The notes under the pieces: generated by a model | What the model was told of the DNA's origin: nothing | What the model saw: only the letters and a program-made list of their open reading frames with translations | Database searches by the model: none | Made by a program: the position numbers and the translations under genes | Part shown: positions 24,480 to 38,800 of the stretch, piece after piece | How the letters are laid out: every line of letters starts with the position of its first letter | Numbering within the stretch: position 1 is the stretch's first letter | Assembly: GCF_003590095.1 (NCBI RefSeq) | Contig: NC_039493.1 | Location: forward strand, 9,114,001-9,178,000 | Direction of reading: 5' to 3' | From: Trichoplusia ni | Lineage: Eukaryota; Arthropoda; Insecta; Lepidoptera; Noctuidae | Length of the DNA: 64,000 nucleotides

Positions 24480-24495
24480 AAAAAAAAAAAAAAAA
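24480..24495 (+). repeat. Poly(A) tract
   Basis: An uninterrupted A-run lies just left of repeat family A copy 2. It may be the tail of a retroposed element, but no body with Pol III boxes is recognised upstream. Confidence 0.6.
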
Positions 24496-24551
24496 TAATG
24501 ATTATTCCTTGCCATAGTGACGAAATTAATAGGTACCTACATTATCTGTAA

Positions 24552-24663
24552 CCATTTCAACTGTCTACAAATTGGTCCATGAGATACAGCCTGGCGACGA
24601 AGAAAGAGATACTCGAGCCTCAGTAATTGGGTTCCGTTTTTATCCTGTGATACGGAACCCTAA
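24552..24663 (-). repeat. Interspersed repeat family A, copy 2
   Basis: This is the reverse-strand copy: ccatttcaactgtct, then catgagatacagcctgg, and the terminal inverted pair gggttccg...cggaaccc (24639-24660), which forms a hairpin. The order mirrors the + copies at 1465-1620 and 49887-50003. Confidence 0.65.
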
Positions 24664-25493
24664 TAAAAAGTAAAGGTAACAGACGACCTTTAACTATAAT
24701 CACAGCATTAGTGTGCAAACATAGCTCCATTTTGTAAAGCTGATCTTTAGCGAAACACATTAGGAGCGAATTCTTTCCGAGACCACCCAAACCTCACGAT
24801 TTCATGTTACCTATTTAGGCTGATTTTTAAAATAATAACGTGGACCGGATCAATTAACGTCAATAAAATAAAAATATGCGAACACTCCGACGGTATAATG
24901 ACAGCATTAGACACTTTGTTTGCGCAGCGAGAATTGTTATAATCCTAATTTATATCTTCACCTCACATTACGGATATCGCATTCGGAATCACACATCATT
25001 AATATGTATGCTAATATAGTAAACAAGATGCTTGCGAATATATTACATTAACAATACGTAATTACTGATTCTGAGGTCGACTGCTAAACAATGACCACGC
25101 CTTGCAGACTCCAGTGATATTTCGTTTCAAAATCAACTAACCTTCGGAATGTGCGGTCACGAAGGGAACCTAAAATATCATCGATAAATCGCCTACAGTC
25201 AGTCGCTGCGGTCTATGTATTGAATACTAGGTTTTGCAAGCGCCTCCGCCCGTTGCTAATTGAAAATGATACCATGGGAACATAAATCGGGGTAAAAACT
25301 ATCCGTCTACAAAATTACGTCCACATCGGTTTTGCGGTTTTAGCTGGAAAGAGTCACAAAAATCTATCCATACATGCAAACTTTCGCCCTTATTAACTAA
25401 TTAATTACTAATTTTCTCAGTTTTGCTAGATGTTACCACACTGACTAACCATCATGTGAACATGTTGGCAATAGGTACCTGCTTGTAACATCC

Positions 25494-25566
25494 CGAATCG
25501 AAGAAACAGTAAATTGTAAATGACAGGTTAGACCTGTCCATTTTACAATTACCATTTTGTTTCGGA
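25494..25566. repeat. Imperfect long palindrome
   Basis: The left arm (gtaaattgtaaatgacaggt) and right arm (acctgtccattttacaatta) pair around a two-base centre (ta). The outer flanks cgaagaaac and gtttcgg also pair. It is a miniature inverted-repeat element or hairpin; no target duplication is evident. Confidence 0.5.
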
Positions 25567-26479
25567 TACGGTTAGAAATTTCATCTTGACTCTCGTGATT
25601 CTTGTTGGTACTGTGTCAAATTATGAGAGTTGTTTTGAAATTGTAATTAAAATGTGCAATATCTCTCGAATACCGAATTCTATTAACTTTCTTATAAAAT
25701 AAATGAAAATCGAATCCCCTTTATCAAACAGACCATGGCAAGAGATACCTACCAAAAGGTATCGGGGAATTTATATTGACCAAAAATGTATACTGCCCTC
25801 CTCAGTTTGTGGCAACCTTCATATAAAACCTCTTATCTGACCCTCTGATAATTCCAATCCTCACCAGCCAGTTAACTTATCCAAGTGCTATCGGTGTGAT
25901 GGGACTTTAAACACCACAAATGAGTTTTAAATATATTTTATGTACTCGAGTATCAAGAAAGCGATTAAAGAAAACTTAGGTGTCAATGTTGTCAGTAGTC
26001 TCAGGGTAATTGAGAGTGAAGGCACCGTTACACGTGTTATGTCAATTGTGAGGTAACTCTGTAATTTGTTGTTGGCTGTACGGAGTTGGGCAGTGAGCTG
26101 GTGAAGGCATCGGATAGTGCATCGGTCGAAAGGGTCGCGGTTACGGAACCGCCGCCTCTCACTGCGCGCGCCGTTCAAATGTCATCGCCGGCGCACACAA
26201 CAATGTAATTATACGTACGTATGGATCAGTATACCTTGTGGGAATTATAGAATACAGCATTAGGAGCATGTCTTCCTGGAGAAACGGAGAGTTCTTGTAT
26301 CTGTCTTCCTACGTGAGCCGTAGGAGTCAATTGGGATCGTAGGCGATAAACTAATCACATCCGTGCGAGTTGTGATTGTTAGCTTTAACCTTTGTTCCTT
26401 CAATTGCAAGTATTTGCTAAGGAAAGTCGTAGCAGCACGTCTTTCGTGATTTCTCGCCTGTAGCCTGTCGATTTCATCC

Positions 26480-26745
26480 TCTAAATAGATTGTATTTGCG
26501 TTGCTTAAACGCAGTAATTGCTTGTTGTCTGTTATTCGCATAAACAACATTAATCTTAAAGTTTGTGCGTTCACTAACACTAGCATTCACCTGTTCGATG
26601 GGAGCTCGGTCTGATGTGAATGTTGACTGGTGGTCTTTGAATGATATATTTATCTTAAGCAATTTGCAGATGTCTGGTATGCAAATAAACGGTGATGGTA
26701 GCTTGGGAACGGCCTTCGTAGTTCATGAGATTTGCTCTCTAAAAG
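26480..26745 (-). pseudogene. Possible decayed retroelement gag-like frame
   Basis: On the minus strand an open frame without an ATG reads TTKAVPKLPSPFICIPDICK and later TNFKINVVYANNRQQAITAF. The layout (a P-x-I-x-I-P segment, about 45 residues, then a 'VxxxxxxQAIxxxKxRK' segment) loosely recalls the region before the zinc knuckles of Jockey-type LINE gag proteins. Stops and a frame change follow near 26,476, and another open frame (26260-26586) rich in charged residues overlaps. No zinc knuckle, endonuclease or reverse transcriptase is seen. This is a weak assignment. Confidence 0.18.
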
Positions 26746-29700
26746 TAGATGAATGAATTAGTTAATGACGGGCAATATGCGACTTCACTTAGTCTTTAGA
26801 CCTAACATAGTTTAAACATGACCGAGTTTGGCCAGGTCTAAAAGGTATTCATGATTACAAGCAAGCGTTCCGTGTTTTTAATTTCGTGTAGTAAGCAATA
26901 ACCAAGGCCCGAAATATTTATGTACGGCGCGCATAGATTAAACAAGTCTATGACATAAGCAAAGAATAACACCATTGTTAGAGAGTCATAGTGTTTTGTG
27001 TTGTGTCTGTCGAGGCATAGTTGTGACACTGAACTAAAAATTTCAATATGAGCTAACAGCGAGGCGTTTCAAAGTAGACAGTTTATGAGTAAACGGGTCA
27101 AGGAAACGTAAAAATCAATGGTGCATGAGTGTATACTTCCTGACTTTGTGTCGTCGACAATAAACAAAGTGTCCGTCCAGCGAGTTGAAAACAATGAACA
27201 CTTACTTTGGGGTCAGCGTTGATTTCAGGCCGCAATGCTCAATACATTTAGACGTAATGGATTTTCCATGAAATTACGCAACTCGCAATTGTGAATTGTA
27301 ATTGTTTAACATTGTAAGATGTTGCACTGTTTAACTAAGATTCTAATCATGCATTATGTGTAAACTGTTAGTTTTATAGGTTGTTTGTTCAGAGAACTAA
27401 ATAAGATTTAAATTATTTGCTTTAAAAAAAAACGTTTTATTCGCTTTCATCTAAAACGATATCACCCACATAATAACGTGCCCATTAAACGTTTTTGCAC
27501 AAAATGGCCCAAAACTAGAGTAATTTTTGGTCTATGAGTAGACTACAGTTTAAACTGGTAGATTATAATCAATGAGTAAGTATTAAGCTTTCTATTGAAA
27601 TGATCGGTGACAGTGACACGCTACAGTCATACCAACATAACATTATGCGTTATGCACAGGAATGCTCCGCGGCCCGCGGGCTGCCCACTGCACCGAAGAG
27701 ATGCGGTGATACCATAAACACATGTATTCTATTTTCAGCTGTCCCTTCACTAAGCGAGCATATTTTATGATCACATCCCTAGCAGGAAGATATAATTAAT
27801 AGAACAACATTAACAGATCGTTTATTATATACATTTTAAACGGAAACATGAAATTAGAAATAATATTTTGTTACCTTCTGATTTGTATGTTCGTAACACA
27901 TTTTAAAATAGGAATACGGGATAGTCTAAATATTTCATGATTTGACTTCCCTATACAGCTTAGAAACAGCTGGGAACCGATTTTGGTATTTAAAATGGCC
28001 GAAGAATAAATAGCAATTGGATTAATTTGGCACTATTATATTCAAAGTAATACACTAATGAGAAATTCAGTACGGAGCGAAACACTCGCGGTCAATACAA
28101 TGAATTCTCAATTATTGTACTGGCAAAATACTTAAGAGAATATTAATAGTTTCAAATTTAATCCAATTTCTAGTAAATAGCAGAATCGGGGCCCTTACAC
28201 CATACAAAGTAATCTTCTTGTTGTAGTTGAAGACACACACTGCTTTATGTCATCCAGTATGCTGTGTGAGTACTATGAGTCAGCTAAACAAAAAAATATA
28301 ACCAATTTATAGACCCCGTTTATTTAAGGCAAAGCAGGGACAAGTTTTTGAAAAAAAAACATAAGTATATCGACATGTCTCTGATAAAGTAATCGTGCCA
28401 ACTTAAAGCAATAAATTATAAAATATGTACCCACAGCTGCATATAGTAAAGCTCTCCCCCGATTGCTGCTGTACGTTGTGATCTTGTTAGCTTCCCAAAC
28501 ACGTTGGTTCCCTTGCGAATATAAAAATGCAAAGTAGAATGTACGCAAGTGGTGAATGTAAATTGTTCTGTCTGCACCCCAAGTTTGTGTACCTCCTTGT
28601 ACAATAACAAGATGATGTTTTCCACGAAACCATTTAAGATTTCCCCTCAAACACATTCACTTTCTGCAGCTTATAAATTAGATTCAACGGTTTTACTGCG
28701 TGCTTCCTCAGTAGCGTTACATAAGGTACCTTCTATGCATATTCTATGTGTACAAATGCTTATTAACAGGAAGTAAATATATATTATTGTGGCTCCTTAT
28801 AAGCAGCCGTGTCGTCGGGCCCATAGGGACGGTTATGGACATCGACTGTCGATGCTATCAGCAGCTTGTAGAATCACTAAGTAATTCGTATAATTTTATA
28901 AGCTTAGAAATGGATCGTAATGCGTCGTCAGTTTTATATTAGCAGTTTTCAACACTTGTTCTTGGTCTTTAATTATGAGGATTGTTCTGATGGGACCACT
29001 TCGCGCGCCATATTTGTTTAAACATTACTAGAGGCGTGGAGCCGTACAGATAATTGGGTGTTGGGTTTTTATCGCGAGCGGGTTCGTGTCCCATCCATAT
29101 CGGAATGTATTCCTAGATCGTGAAATGCCACCCGACAACGGACCTGACCACTTATTTACAACATTGGAACGGTTTTTACTAAAGAATCACAGTATTTATT
29201 TTGTAATTAGCTTACTAATTTATTCAGGTGTAGTATGTAGATGCGTTGGACGTGAAGTGTTACGAGATAAGGCTTGTAAATATCAGTGCAATTAATATTT
29301 CATAAGCATCTCACAACTGCGTGGGTTTCGTTCGGCCATCCAACCATATTATACAAGATGCTGTAGTCTGAACATTTATTAAATAGCCGTTTGTTCCAAA
29401 AAGGGCAATACTAAAATTAACAGTTTCTCCGTATCGTAATCTTCACATTTTCTCCCATTATAAAGACTGACCCATTTTAAATAAAAATAGGGCAGGCTGG
29501 GCACACCAGCACAAGAAGCCGTCTCTATTAACTTTAGCCATTCAACATAACCATAACACCGTGAACCCTCTTTAGGATCAACGGGGAGGCAGGGGCTGTG
29601 GCGGCAGAGCTGGCGATATTAAACCCAAGAACTCACGAAAGAGTCGCAGAACTTCGTAGTTATAATCTTTTATGAGAAATAATGCTTTGCGTTGTAAATT

Positions 29701-32700
29701 ACTATTACTAACATACATAATTGCCTCTACTTATTTATTTCGATTCGATTCGAGTTGATTCAATCTTTATTCGTAGTTGTTCTTATTTTATAATATTTTT
29801 ATAGATAGTCACTTTCGCCACGTTATCTATGAAATACAGGAAAATAAAATGCCTATTTAAAGATGTTCAGTGTATTATCTACATATTTAAGTTGTGTTTA
29901 TCCAACTAAATAAACGGCTAGTTTATAAACATTGTTGGAGTCGTTACATGAGACAGTATCGAGGGAAATCACAAAAGTTAAAATACGTAAAGAGTGATTT
30001 GCATATCATATCGGTGTAACTTAATACTCTCTCACATCAGGTAAGACTGCGCGAGGGTCCTAGAACGTGACGCTTGCGCGGACTGCTGCGGTGTCGTCTA
30101 ACTGTTCACTGACATGCTCGCGTCGCGCAGCGTCGTTCCCAACTTTGTTGCTGCCAACTTGTTTTAGCAGGACCTACGAATAAACATTAAAATACTTCTA
30201 CCCAAGACCTCCCTGGCCAGGCGGCAGGTAGTATGAACTGTAATTGTTTATGATATCAAAGGAGCATTTTTGCTAGTACCTAAGTAATTCTAGACATAAC
30301 GCGAGCGCAATTACTCTCCGAGGTTGTCCAATAAACAACTCATGTCTCCACATTCATTGCGACCGCTAAGGTGTTTCATATGAGGCATATTTGGAATAGC
30401 TGCGAGGATGATGAACTTTTGAGCGGCGTTTTGCATTCTGCGTCTATTTCAGTATCGTCGGGCGCATGCGCAGTTACGCGTTAAGCTATGTTTATAGCAC
30501 ACCGGTGTTAAGTCAATTACTCTTACCAGTGTTACAAATTCCTTTAGCAATATGAAGCTAAAGACATTTCAGCCGGTAAACAGGAAATGGATGAAATTAG
30601 CTCAGAGTAAGAGTCAGCGAAAGCAAGGATGTGGAGAATTAAAAGTTGTTCAAAAATAAGCAACTAAAAAGGCACCAGAGACCTGTTTTAAAGAAGGTAC
30701 CCAACGAAATGAGTCACATCCTATCGTAGACATTATCGTTTACCACCATAAGTGACGTAGTGAATTTTTACGTGTATATAGTTTATATTTTCTTGTGTCG
30801 TATGTACTTCTGTAACATTTATAATTATGTAGACCGACGGACAGGCACGGAGTGATAATGAGTGTTTCATGTTTCGCAACTTCAAATGTTTGGACATTTT
30901 CCTTCCCTTTAGAAAGAACTTTGTTAATTTTCTTTTTCTGTTATGACACTTCAGATGTCCGGGGAAAAGGAAAACGTTGTGATTTTATGCGAGAGGTATA
31001 AATGAAGTAGAATAGAATAATCAAAAAGGTCGCGTGTCCTCTCCTTGAAAATATCAGTTGGAGTAATAATTTCACCATTACAAACGAAATGATAACTTCA
31101 ATTTAAATCTACATGTAGCCTCTACAAACTAGAGTTAAAGATTTTATTTAAAGAGGTTCAAAAGCTCAAATACGTCACGATACAATAAAACAGTTTCATT
31201 AAGCGCTCACGAACATGAGGATCGATGCGACACCTGCCGCAAGTTTATGTAGCGCGCCGCCTTACTTAATACCCGTGAATAAGATACGGCAATACCTATC
31301 TAATAGAGCCTTCGTAAACAACGCGGCCTGAACGTTCACTTACGCATTGGGGGCCTACTAAAAGCTGTTGAAGTAAGTCTGACGGTTACGAAAGTGAAAC
31401 AGCGCACTAAGCAGAGTGCAGCAGTATACATCGTCTCGCTTCCACAACTAAGACAGTTTTTTCTCAATTAGTTTGTAGTAGGCCCCTGTTTATTAGTGAA
31501 CTTGCTACTCACGATGTATAGTTTCCTACCCACATCGCTATCCGAGGTATCTGTCAGACTGCAACACACACACACACAATTTATGTCGAGACAGCCTCCG
31601 CTAGGTTCCTAAATTGGGACGTAAAAATATTATGGCTATTTTTTACGACTGTTACAGTAATTTTATCGCCATTTGACTCGCCTCCACATTTTCGGTCCAT
31701 TTGCTGAACAATGGTATGTTTTAGGATATATTATATCTTCAACTTGAGTATTTGAGGATAGATTATTTTATTGGTAGTTAGTTAAGTGTGTCCATAAAAT
31801 ATTATTTCAAGTGAATTGCCCGACAGATAACGAGGATATTATTTAAAATGTAGTTTAAAACTCGTTTCGTTATCTTATGTTGGGCTAGTGATGTAATTTG
31901 ATTGACTTAAAATCGATCCCATCCTGAACATCAATAGATAAAGACTTGAAAATGACACAGCTCAATACTCAAGAGTTTTGATAAAGCGTATACTAAAAAT
32001 GTTTACTAGTAGAATGCCAAATTTTTGCTTAATTTATAAATAACTTCACCTAACATAGCGTTGAGCAAAGCGACACCAAAAACCGCACGTCAGACGCTAA
32101 ACATACATACCTCGGGGATATACGAGCGAATATAGTCGATGAGAGTATTTGCTTTATAGACTTCGTATTATAGTTAATCAGATTAATATTAACGAGACCA
32201 GTCGGACAGGATCTGTAAGCGGCGAGCCTGCGAGGAAGGTGTAATTACATCCGCGACCAAACAAATAAATAATCCTCCCGCTAAGTGATGACAGGATAGT
32301 GCTGCCTGATGAGACCAATGCTCAGATTACGACGAGGAGATGATAGACGAGATAATTCCTGCCTCTAATTGCTGCGTAACTGCAACGTTTAATGAAATTA
32401 CAGTAACCCAAGTGCGGCTCTCAAGCCTTTAAAATGCGTACACATTTATAATTATTAAAGTTTGTAGGAAAATGTCTTGCGCCACTTTAAGCAGTACTTG
32501 GTACGAGAATAACGCTACATGATGCGTTTACGTAACGTTAGTTTGTGATGGCTTCAAATAACCGCGTACATTTCACCACCTATAGAGTGTCTGCTTGAAA
32601 ATTAGCGTATTAAAGTGTAAAATTCTGGCGTGGAAAGTTCATCCAGACGAAACACGTGAAGGTGACCTCTGTGGGCAGGAGTTCACAGCGGTGAGCACTT

Positions 32701-32729
32701 TGTCTAATATGTATGAAAAGTAAATAATG
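26746..32729. other. Gene-free stretch with small CpG patches
   Basis: No gene is recognised. GC-rich spots lie at 27,660-27,710 (ccgcggcccgcgggctgccc) and 30,040-30,150. A palindromic gcgcatgcgc lies at 30,462-30,471 and resembles an NRF-1/Ewg site. An (AC)n run lies near 31,570. The minus-strand frame 28324-28656 has no recognisable similarity. Confidence 0.4.
31563..31579. repeat. (AC)n microsatellite
   Basis: About eight perfect AC units. Confidence 0.8.
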
Positions 32730-32852
32730 TAAGGTCGGCGCGGGCGTCGGAGCGGTCTGCGAGCCGGGCCGTGCTATGCGGCGCGCGGCGGCGACGCGAC
32801 GGATCGATGCGGGACCCGCCGCCCGCAGGCCGCGCGCCAGGGTTGATGCACG
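32728..32852. promoter_or_regulatory. Compact CpG-rich patch
   Basis: About 120 bases dense in CG dinucleotides (ggtcggcgcgggcgtcggag, gcggcgcgcggcggcgacgc, gcccgcaggccgcgcgccag) stand out sharply from AT-rich flanks. Both strands have short open frames: a + frame from an ATG at 32775 and a - frame free of stops over the patch. This could be a CpG-type promoter, a first exon, or a conserved non-coding element. No product is recognised. Confidence 0.35.
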
Positions 32853-35800
32853 GGTTATACTGCACCATTTACTTTTATATTTAATTGAAATTGCCGAACG
32901 TACTACAGATGTTCGTCAGCGTAAAACTTCTTTTTGAGTTTTTTGGATTGAACATTGAAATTATGTGTAAGGGGTTTTTGTGTGAGTGGTGATCGCAAAT
33001 TATTGTACTTGTTATGTTGCATACTCAACTTGAATCAAGTTTAAGAAAAGATTATACTATTGTTATGAAAACTACGTATATCATGTGTGCGTTTTAATTA
33101 TTCAGACGTTATTATCTTCAAAACACAACACTATAATATGTATATGCATTTTGTGTTTGTTGCGTACCCATTATCCACGAAGTAAAGACTTTCCGTATCT
33201 ATCGCTTACAATATTTTACGTGTTACAACCCTAGCTCCTGAATATCTGTCTGCTTTATACCTCATCCCGTGATATGAATCGGCGAATTTTCGAGTCTTTT
33301 TATTTGAAATACGAATACGATTTAATTCTACATTGCCTACTCAAAGCCATATTGGAGTAAACGACTAAATTAAATTTACTGAGGTAGTATCTATACAATA
33401 TAAACTGGGCGACTGACTTCAGCAGTTTATTCTCATGCTTACATATTTTTCTGATACACTTACAACTTTTAGATTTTCAATTAAATTTCGAACAGTCGTT
33501 CAAAAGTCCCAAATACCAAAAAGGATGGTTTAATTATTTTAACACTCTTTTAAAAAGGTTGCAGCATAAAGAAAACCTTTTTAAAAAGTAACGCGGTCCA
33601 TTCTAAACTTAAAAATAAATATGAATGGGGCATGCAGTTTGTTGCTAGTCACCGAATAACAAAAGGAGGTTGGTTATCATACATTGAATACATGACATGA
33701 ACAAATCGATTGTATTACAAAGGAGTAATTTGTATGAGTGAAGGATTACAATAACAAAACAGTTACTTGCAAGTATGTTTCCCTACAGCTCGGTTTGAAT
33801 TTGAGAGAATTACTTGTACTACAAAATTACATAATAATTTGCGATCTATTAGTCTATCGACCATTTTTAGGAGGTAATTGCTTAATTAAATAATGTTTTC
33901 CAATTTGGATTTTATGTTGCCTTACATAATAGCTCAAGACAGGCATAACGGATGTCGGTAAGTAAAACATTAAAGTTTAACCAACGGAATTAAATATGTG
34001 CATTAGAAAAGCAATCAGCCGCTTCCTATAGCTATAAGATGTTAACGGATATGTTTATACGATTAATTAAGATTCCGTTAATATGCCTTAAGTAACGAGT
34101 TTCGTGCCTTGCATACTAACTGGACATAACCAACTACATAATATTGAATTAAGTAATCATTTAGGTATTTTTTAATGAATATATCTAACAGAAATTAATT
34201 TAAATTGTGTAGCAATAGGCCACTTAAAACGATTCAATTGTAAGAAAAATATGATTACATTACCAACTACAGTAAACTGCCGTGTACAAAATCCATTTCG
34301 TTTATATGAAATTCACGGTTCTCAAAATAAATAATGTATAATGTAATTTTCATTTCTTCTTTCGATTTGATAATTTTATTAGATCCAGTCACGGTTTACT
34401 GTGTATAATATAATTTAATTAAAACTTTATGGGCAGGCTCACCTGCTTTAGAAAATAAATATCGTATACCCATTACATTTTAATTTATAACGGGAAGTCC
34501 CCTAATGAAGGTATCTTAATTGGCAATACATACCTAAAACATCTCTGGATTGATCTAACAGATTTTTAAAGTGGTAAAATTAGATTTCATATTTACGTTT
34601 AATCAATTACAGGTGATAACAACAATAAAAGCATAAAAAACAGTGGAAAAAGACAGTGATGTTAACAGAGAAATTGCTAAAATAACAAGTAAGTTTAGGC
34701 AAATTATGTTTGATCCGTTCTACAAGGGACCTTTCCTGCGCTTGAATTTACAATACAATCGAGCAATATGCAGATGATATTTAATTAGTGTGAGTCGTGC
34801 CGGGAGGCTCTCGAGGAGGCACGCAGCGTTAATTGCTCTTCAGGCTGGCCTCTCTGAAGCGTTCTCAAAATTTGCGATGCGAGCTCTTGCCAAATGTCTG
34901 CCCAAAAACAACTTCAATTGGCAATTTAGCATCGGTTCAAATAAAAATATTTGACTGAATTCTACAATTCCAAAATTTATTTTTAATATTGAGATCAATT
35001 TCTTTTCAAGTTAAATTAGAGTGCCAAACAAAAAAACAGCCTTATTGATCAAATAGATTGCTTGTATCTATCCCCACCCCGTCTCGTTTTATCAACAGCT
35101 ACAATAAATGGCTGTAGACTTACAAGTGTTCGGGGTTCAGGTGTATCAGCTGATGGAAGTATAAAGCCGGTCGTTGATCTGTGTTTGTCTGCTCCCCCTG
35201 GCCGGTGCCGATGTCAGCGAGACGCTAACTCTTGTGTATACGTTTTAACCCCCGACTATTGCCGGGTAATGAACATGTTTGTGGAAGCGAATAAACAGGA
35301 CCTTTTTACAGAAGCTTAATGATATATTTTGTTTGAACTATCCTCATTCTAGTGTGAGAGGTAAATGTAATCGTTGCTATAATAAAATTTACACGGGCTA
35401 AGGTTTACAGATCGATAAATATGATTTCAAATATGTCACACATGAGAGAGTTATTATTAAAGCATTCGTAATACAAGCGGTGCACGTGGCAAGTGGAACG
35501 GGCACATTTGGCACAAGGCGGCGTCACGGAATGGATGTTATTGGTACGCAAAAAGCTGAGTCGGTCCAACGGGAAGTAACAGATACGTGATATCCGGAGA
35601 GCGGGCACGCTTCGACAAATTTAATCGGAAGTCGACTTCTTGCGAGCTTCTAACGCACTTACACATAAATCAGTTGCTACGTGTTCGATACATTGTTTTT
35701 GGGAGAAGCTTTCAATAAGGATGAATGTTGTCAGGGACTTGCCGAATTTATATTGTTTTTCACTCGCTTTTATGAGAATATAAGTTAGCAAAGGACCCGA

Positions 35801-38800
35801 AACTTTGACGCTTGTGTTCATATTGCGATAAAATGTCGTTCTAATTAAGTTTGAAGCTTCATTACTCTGATGAGAATTATGAAATTTCTTAACATTTACT
35901 AGGCCCTATCAAAATTCAACAACCGTCTCCGCTCATAAGACTTTTGAATTTGCTAATCCTGGTATCCACTACCCAAAAGTTCCAACTCCAAAGATTTATG
36001 TGTGCCCAAAAGTTTTTAACTGTATTTTTATGTCTCTTACGTTGGAATTAGTTTTATGCCCTTTGCCGGCGGCCTTATTTAATACAGCCGAGTAGATTCT
36101 GGCGACGGGCGACGTGAGGCGAAAGTACAAGCGCTTTTATTAAGAGGAACGCCAATCTAATACGAACGTATACTTTATGTCGATACGTTGCCGAGAGATT
36201 GCTTCGGAGAGGATAATGCAGTGTCAGCTTAAATATCAGAGGTTTGCGCAAACCCGCCGCTGTTACTTGAGACGCTTGGCTTTTGTTTGTCAGCTCTAAC
36301 TTAGGAGTGTTTATTAGTATTGGCGTTGTATTTGAATGGAACACGGACTTAGCTCGCGGCAAGTACTTCCTACTTACCAGTTTAGGTCGGTACTTTAATA
36401 ATAAATGGGAAGAAGTACAGTTGTTAATTGGTAAATGTATGTGCCCGTGTCAATAAGTGAGACTGTTTACAATATAATTTCTGGAATTCACGCTACGTAT
36501 AATATTATTAGCAAGCGCATGTTAACAACCAGTAAGAATGGCAGCTTTCCTTTAACAATGAGGTTTAATACGTTTTGACTTTCATACAAACAAGCTTAGT
36601 TACCTCTTACTCTACCTCTTCTGTTTAGCTCGAAATTCTATTTTATTTTTTACACGGCTAACAGATTAGTCCACCTGTTTTAATGGTAAAGTATCACTTC
36701 AAACCATAATTGCGTTTTAATACCTCAACATTTACAGCCACAAATTTGATATAAACACAAAAACTGGCCTAATTTCACCAAGTAGTGAAATTGGGCCAAT
36801 GCTTGCCGTGTGCACATGTCCATATTTGAGTTGAGACACGTATTACGGATACTTAAACTAGGTTCGCCTTAAAATCCTCAAGAAGTTATATGTCTATGGT
36901 TATAAGCATTAATACGACGTCAGCGCAGACGCAGATAACACTAAAGTCATTAAAATCTTAAGTATCGTGATTAGGCACCAGGTATCAACATGCAGACCAA
37001 AGCGTCTCGTTATTATGCAACTAATTTGGAACGCACAGGTGTGATCTATTGTGTGCGACTGCCTGCCAACAATGCCTAAGTCCATAGTAACAAACCACAA
37101 ACGTACGTGCCTAGCTAGATTTACAACAATGGGTCAATTACATTCAAAGTCACGATTTTACGAATTAAAATTCCTGACGAGCCTCTTATTTAATTATTAA
37201 TGACCTAATAATTAAGCTTGCTATACTTAGCACGTCTTTTCGTTTGGAATTTTGCTAATTTTAATGAAATAATTTACAAGACATAGTCACGGTTGTGATC
37301 GAATTAATTAATTTGAAATGCTAGTGTTGTGTTAAATGTGTTAAGATATTTAGTTTCTTTACGGAATCAGAAGATACTCATTTGCAATCAGTTTAAAAAA
37401 TAACGACTCCCGCACTAAGGAATGTAGTTGATGGAAAAACATTATAAATTGTTTATGATAACATCAAATTCGAATTGAGTTTATTATTGGCAAGGCCCTA
37501 TCGAAAGTTAGTGTAGTGTGAGACGGCCTGGCGCCGACAGCAGCAGTATTGGCCGACCATTTATCACGCCAATCTATCTGCTATTGAGCCGCGGCTGGCG
37601 AAGATCCTCACCGCAATCCCATTCCATTGTCCAATGTAGTCGTATAAATCGAACTGGGGCCTATCACCATCTCTTACGTTGGTAAAACACTGGAGCATTT
37701 CCTAGTTATGTTTCGTGTGCGAGAATGTTTGGCAAAATCCTTGCCGTGAATGAGCCGATTTGTAATTTTGTGGAGATGTTGAACCGCGTAGCGCATCGGT
37801 AAGCTCGTTTAAAAGCTCGACGGAATATTACATGAAAACTTTGAGCATTCGCTTAATGAAAGAGAGATACAAGAGTATTTTAACGAAGGGCTCGATGTTA
37901 TGTCACAAGTAAATTCGCTAGTGCAGCATGGCCGTAATATCCTAGAGCAAAGATTGGATCTCGGAGGCCTACCAACACCTCTTAATGACTGTCTGTTAGT
38001 CTTGAGGAAAGAGGCACCGCTCTATACTGTGTATAGCCCCGTCTCTCCTCCACACCTGCATCATTCGTATTTTAAAAGATAGGTAATGGTAGACTAAACC
38101 ATTCGTTGTATTAAAGGAAATATTGTTTACTTCTGTGATCTGCTACACGCCTAAATGAGAAATTGGTTTCAATTGTAAGTATCTATAAATCATGGGGAAC
38201 TGACATGAGTCATTTCTTCAAACATGAAGCTGTGGGATTATTTTTTCCTAGTCTAGAAAAAAAGATGGTTTGTTCTCAGATAAAATTCTCAGGTATTAAT
38301 TACCTCGTGATAATGGATTTAAAGTTACAATAATAGAGGGTTTTTTTGCGGATTTTACGTCTCATGCCCCGCGTCTCGTTGACCTTTACGTAAGTAACAT
38401 AAAGTCGTAGTGTTAAAAAGATGAAATGCCCGATACACGAAGGGCGTGTGGTCTGCAGGGAGTCGGAACGCAGCAGGTGACCCCACAATCTGTAATCCTA
38501 CATCGACATACAATTAGCACAATTTAAGCGGTACCTATCCTGTAAGTTTAGCACTTTAGTTAATTAACCGTTTTACAATTACCTTTTCAATGGACGTAAA
38601 AGTTACTCTTGGATGGCTAAGTATATTGTTTAACACATTTACCGTAACGGTGTAAACAGCTTTTTCTCTTTATTGGCAAACGAGATGTCAATCGTTTAAC
38701 CTTCTTGCTAGACTTAACGACTGTTTCACACCCTGGAAATTACCAAGATGTTCGTATTTTCGTACACTTCACCTAGTTCGACTGATAACGTTTTACGTTT

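Noticed and set aside
28324..28656. 110-codon minus-strand frame
   Set aside because: Overlaps other open frames on both strands, shows no domain, and contains chance A-run-derived residues.
29700..29765. Repeated attcgattcgattcg motif
   Set aside because: Short simple-sequence stutter without extended structure.
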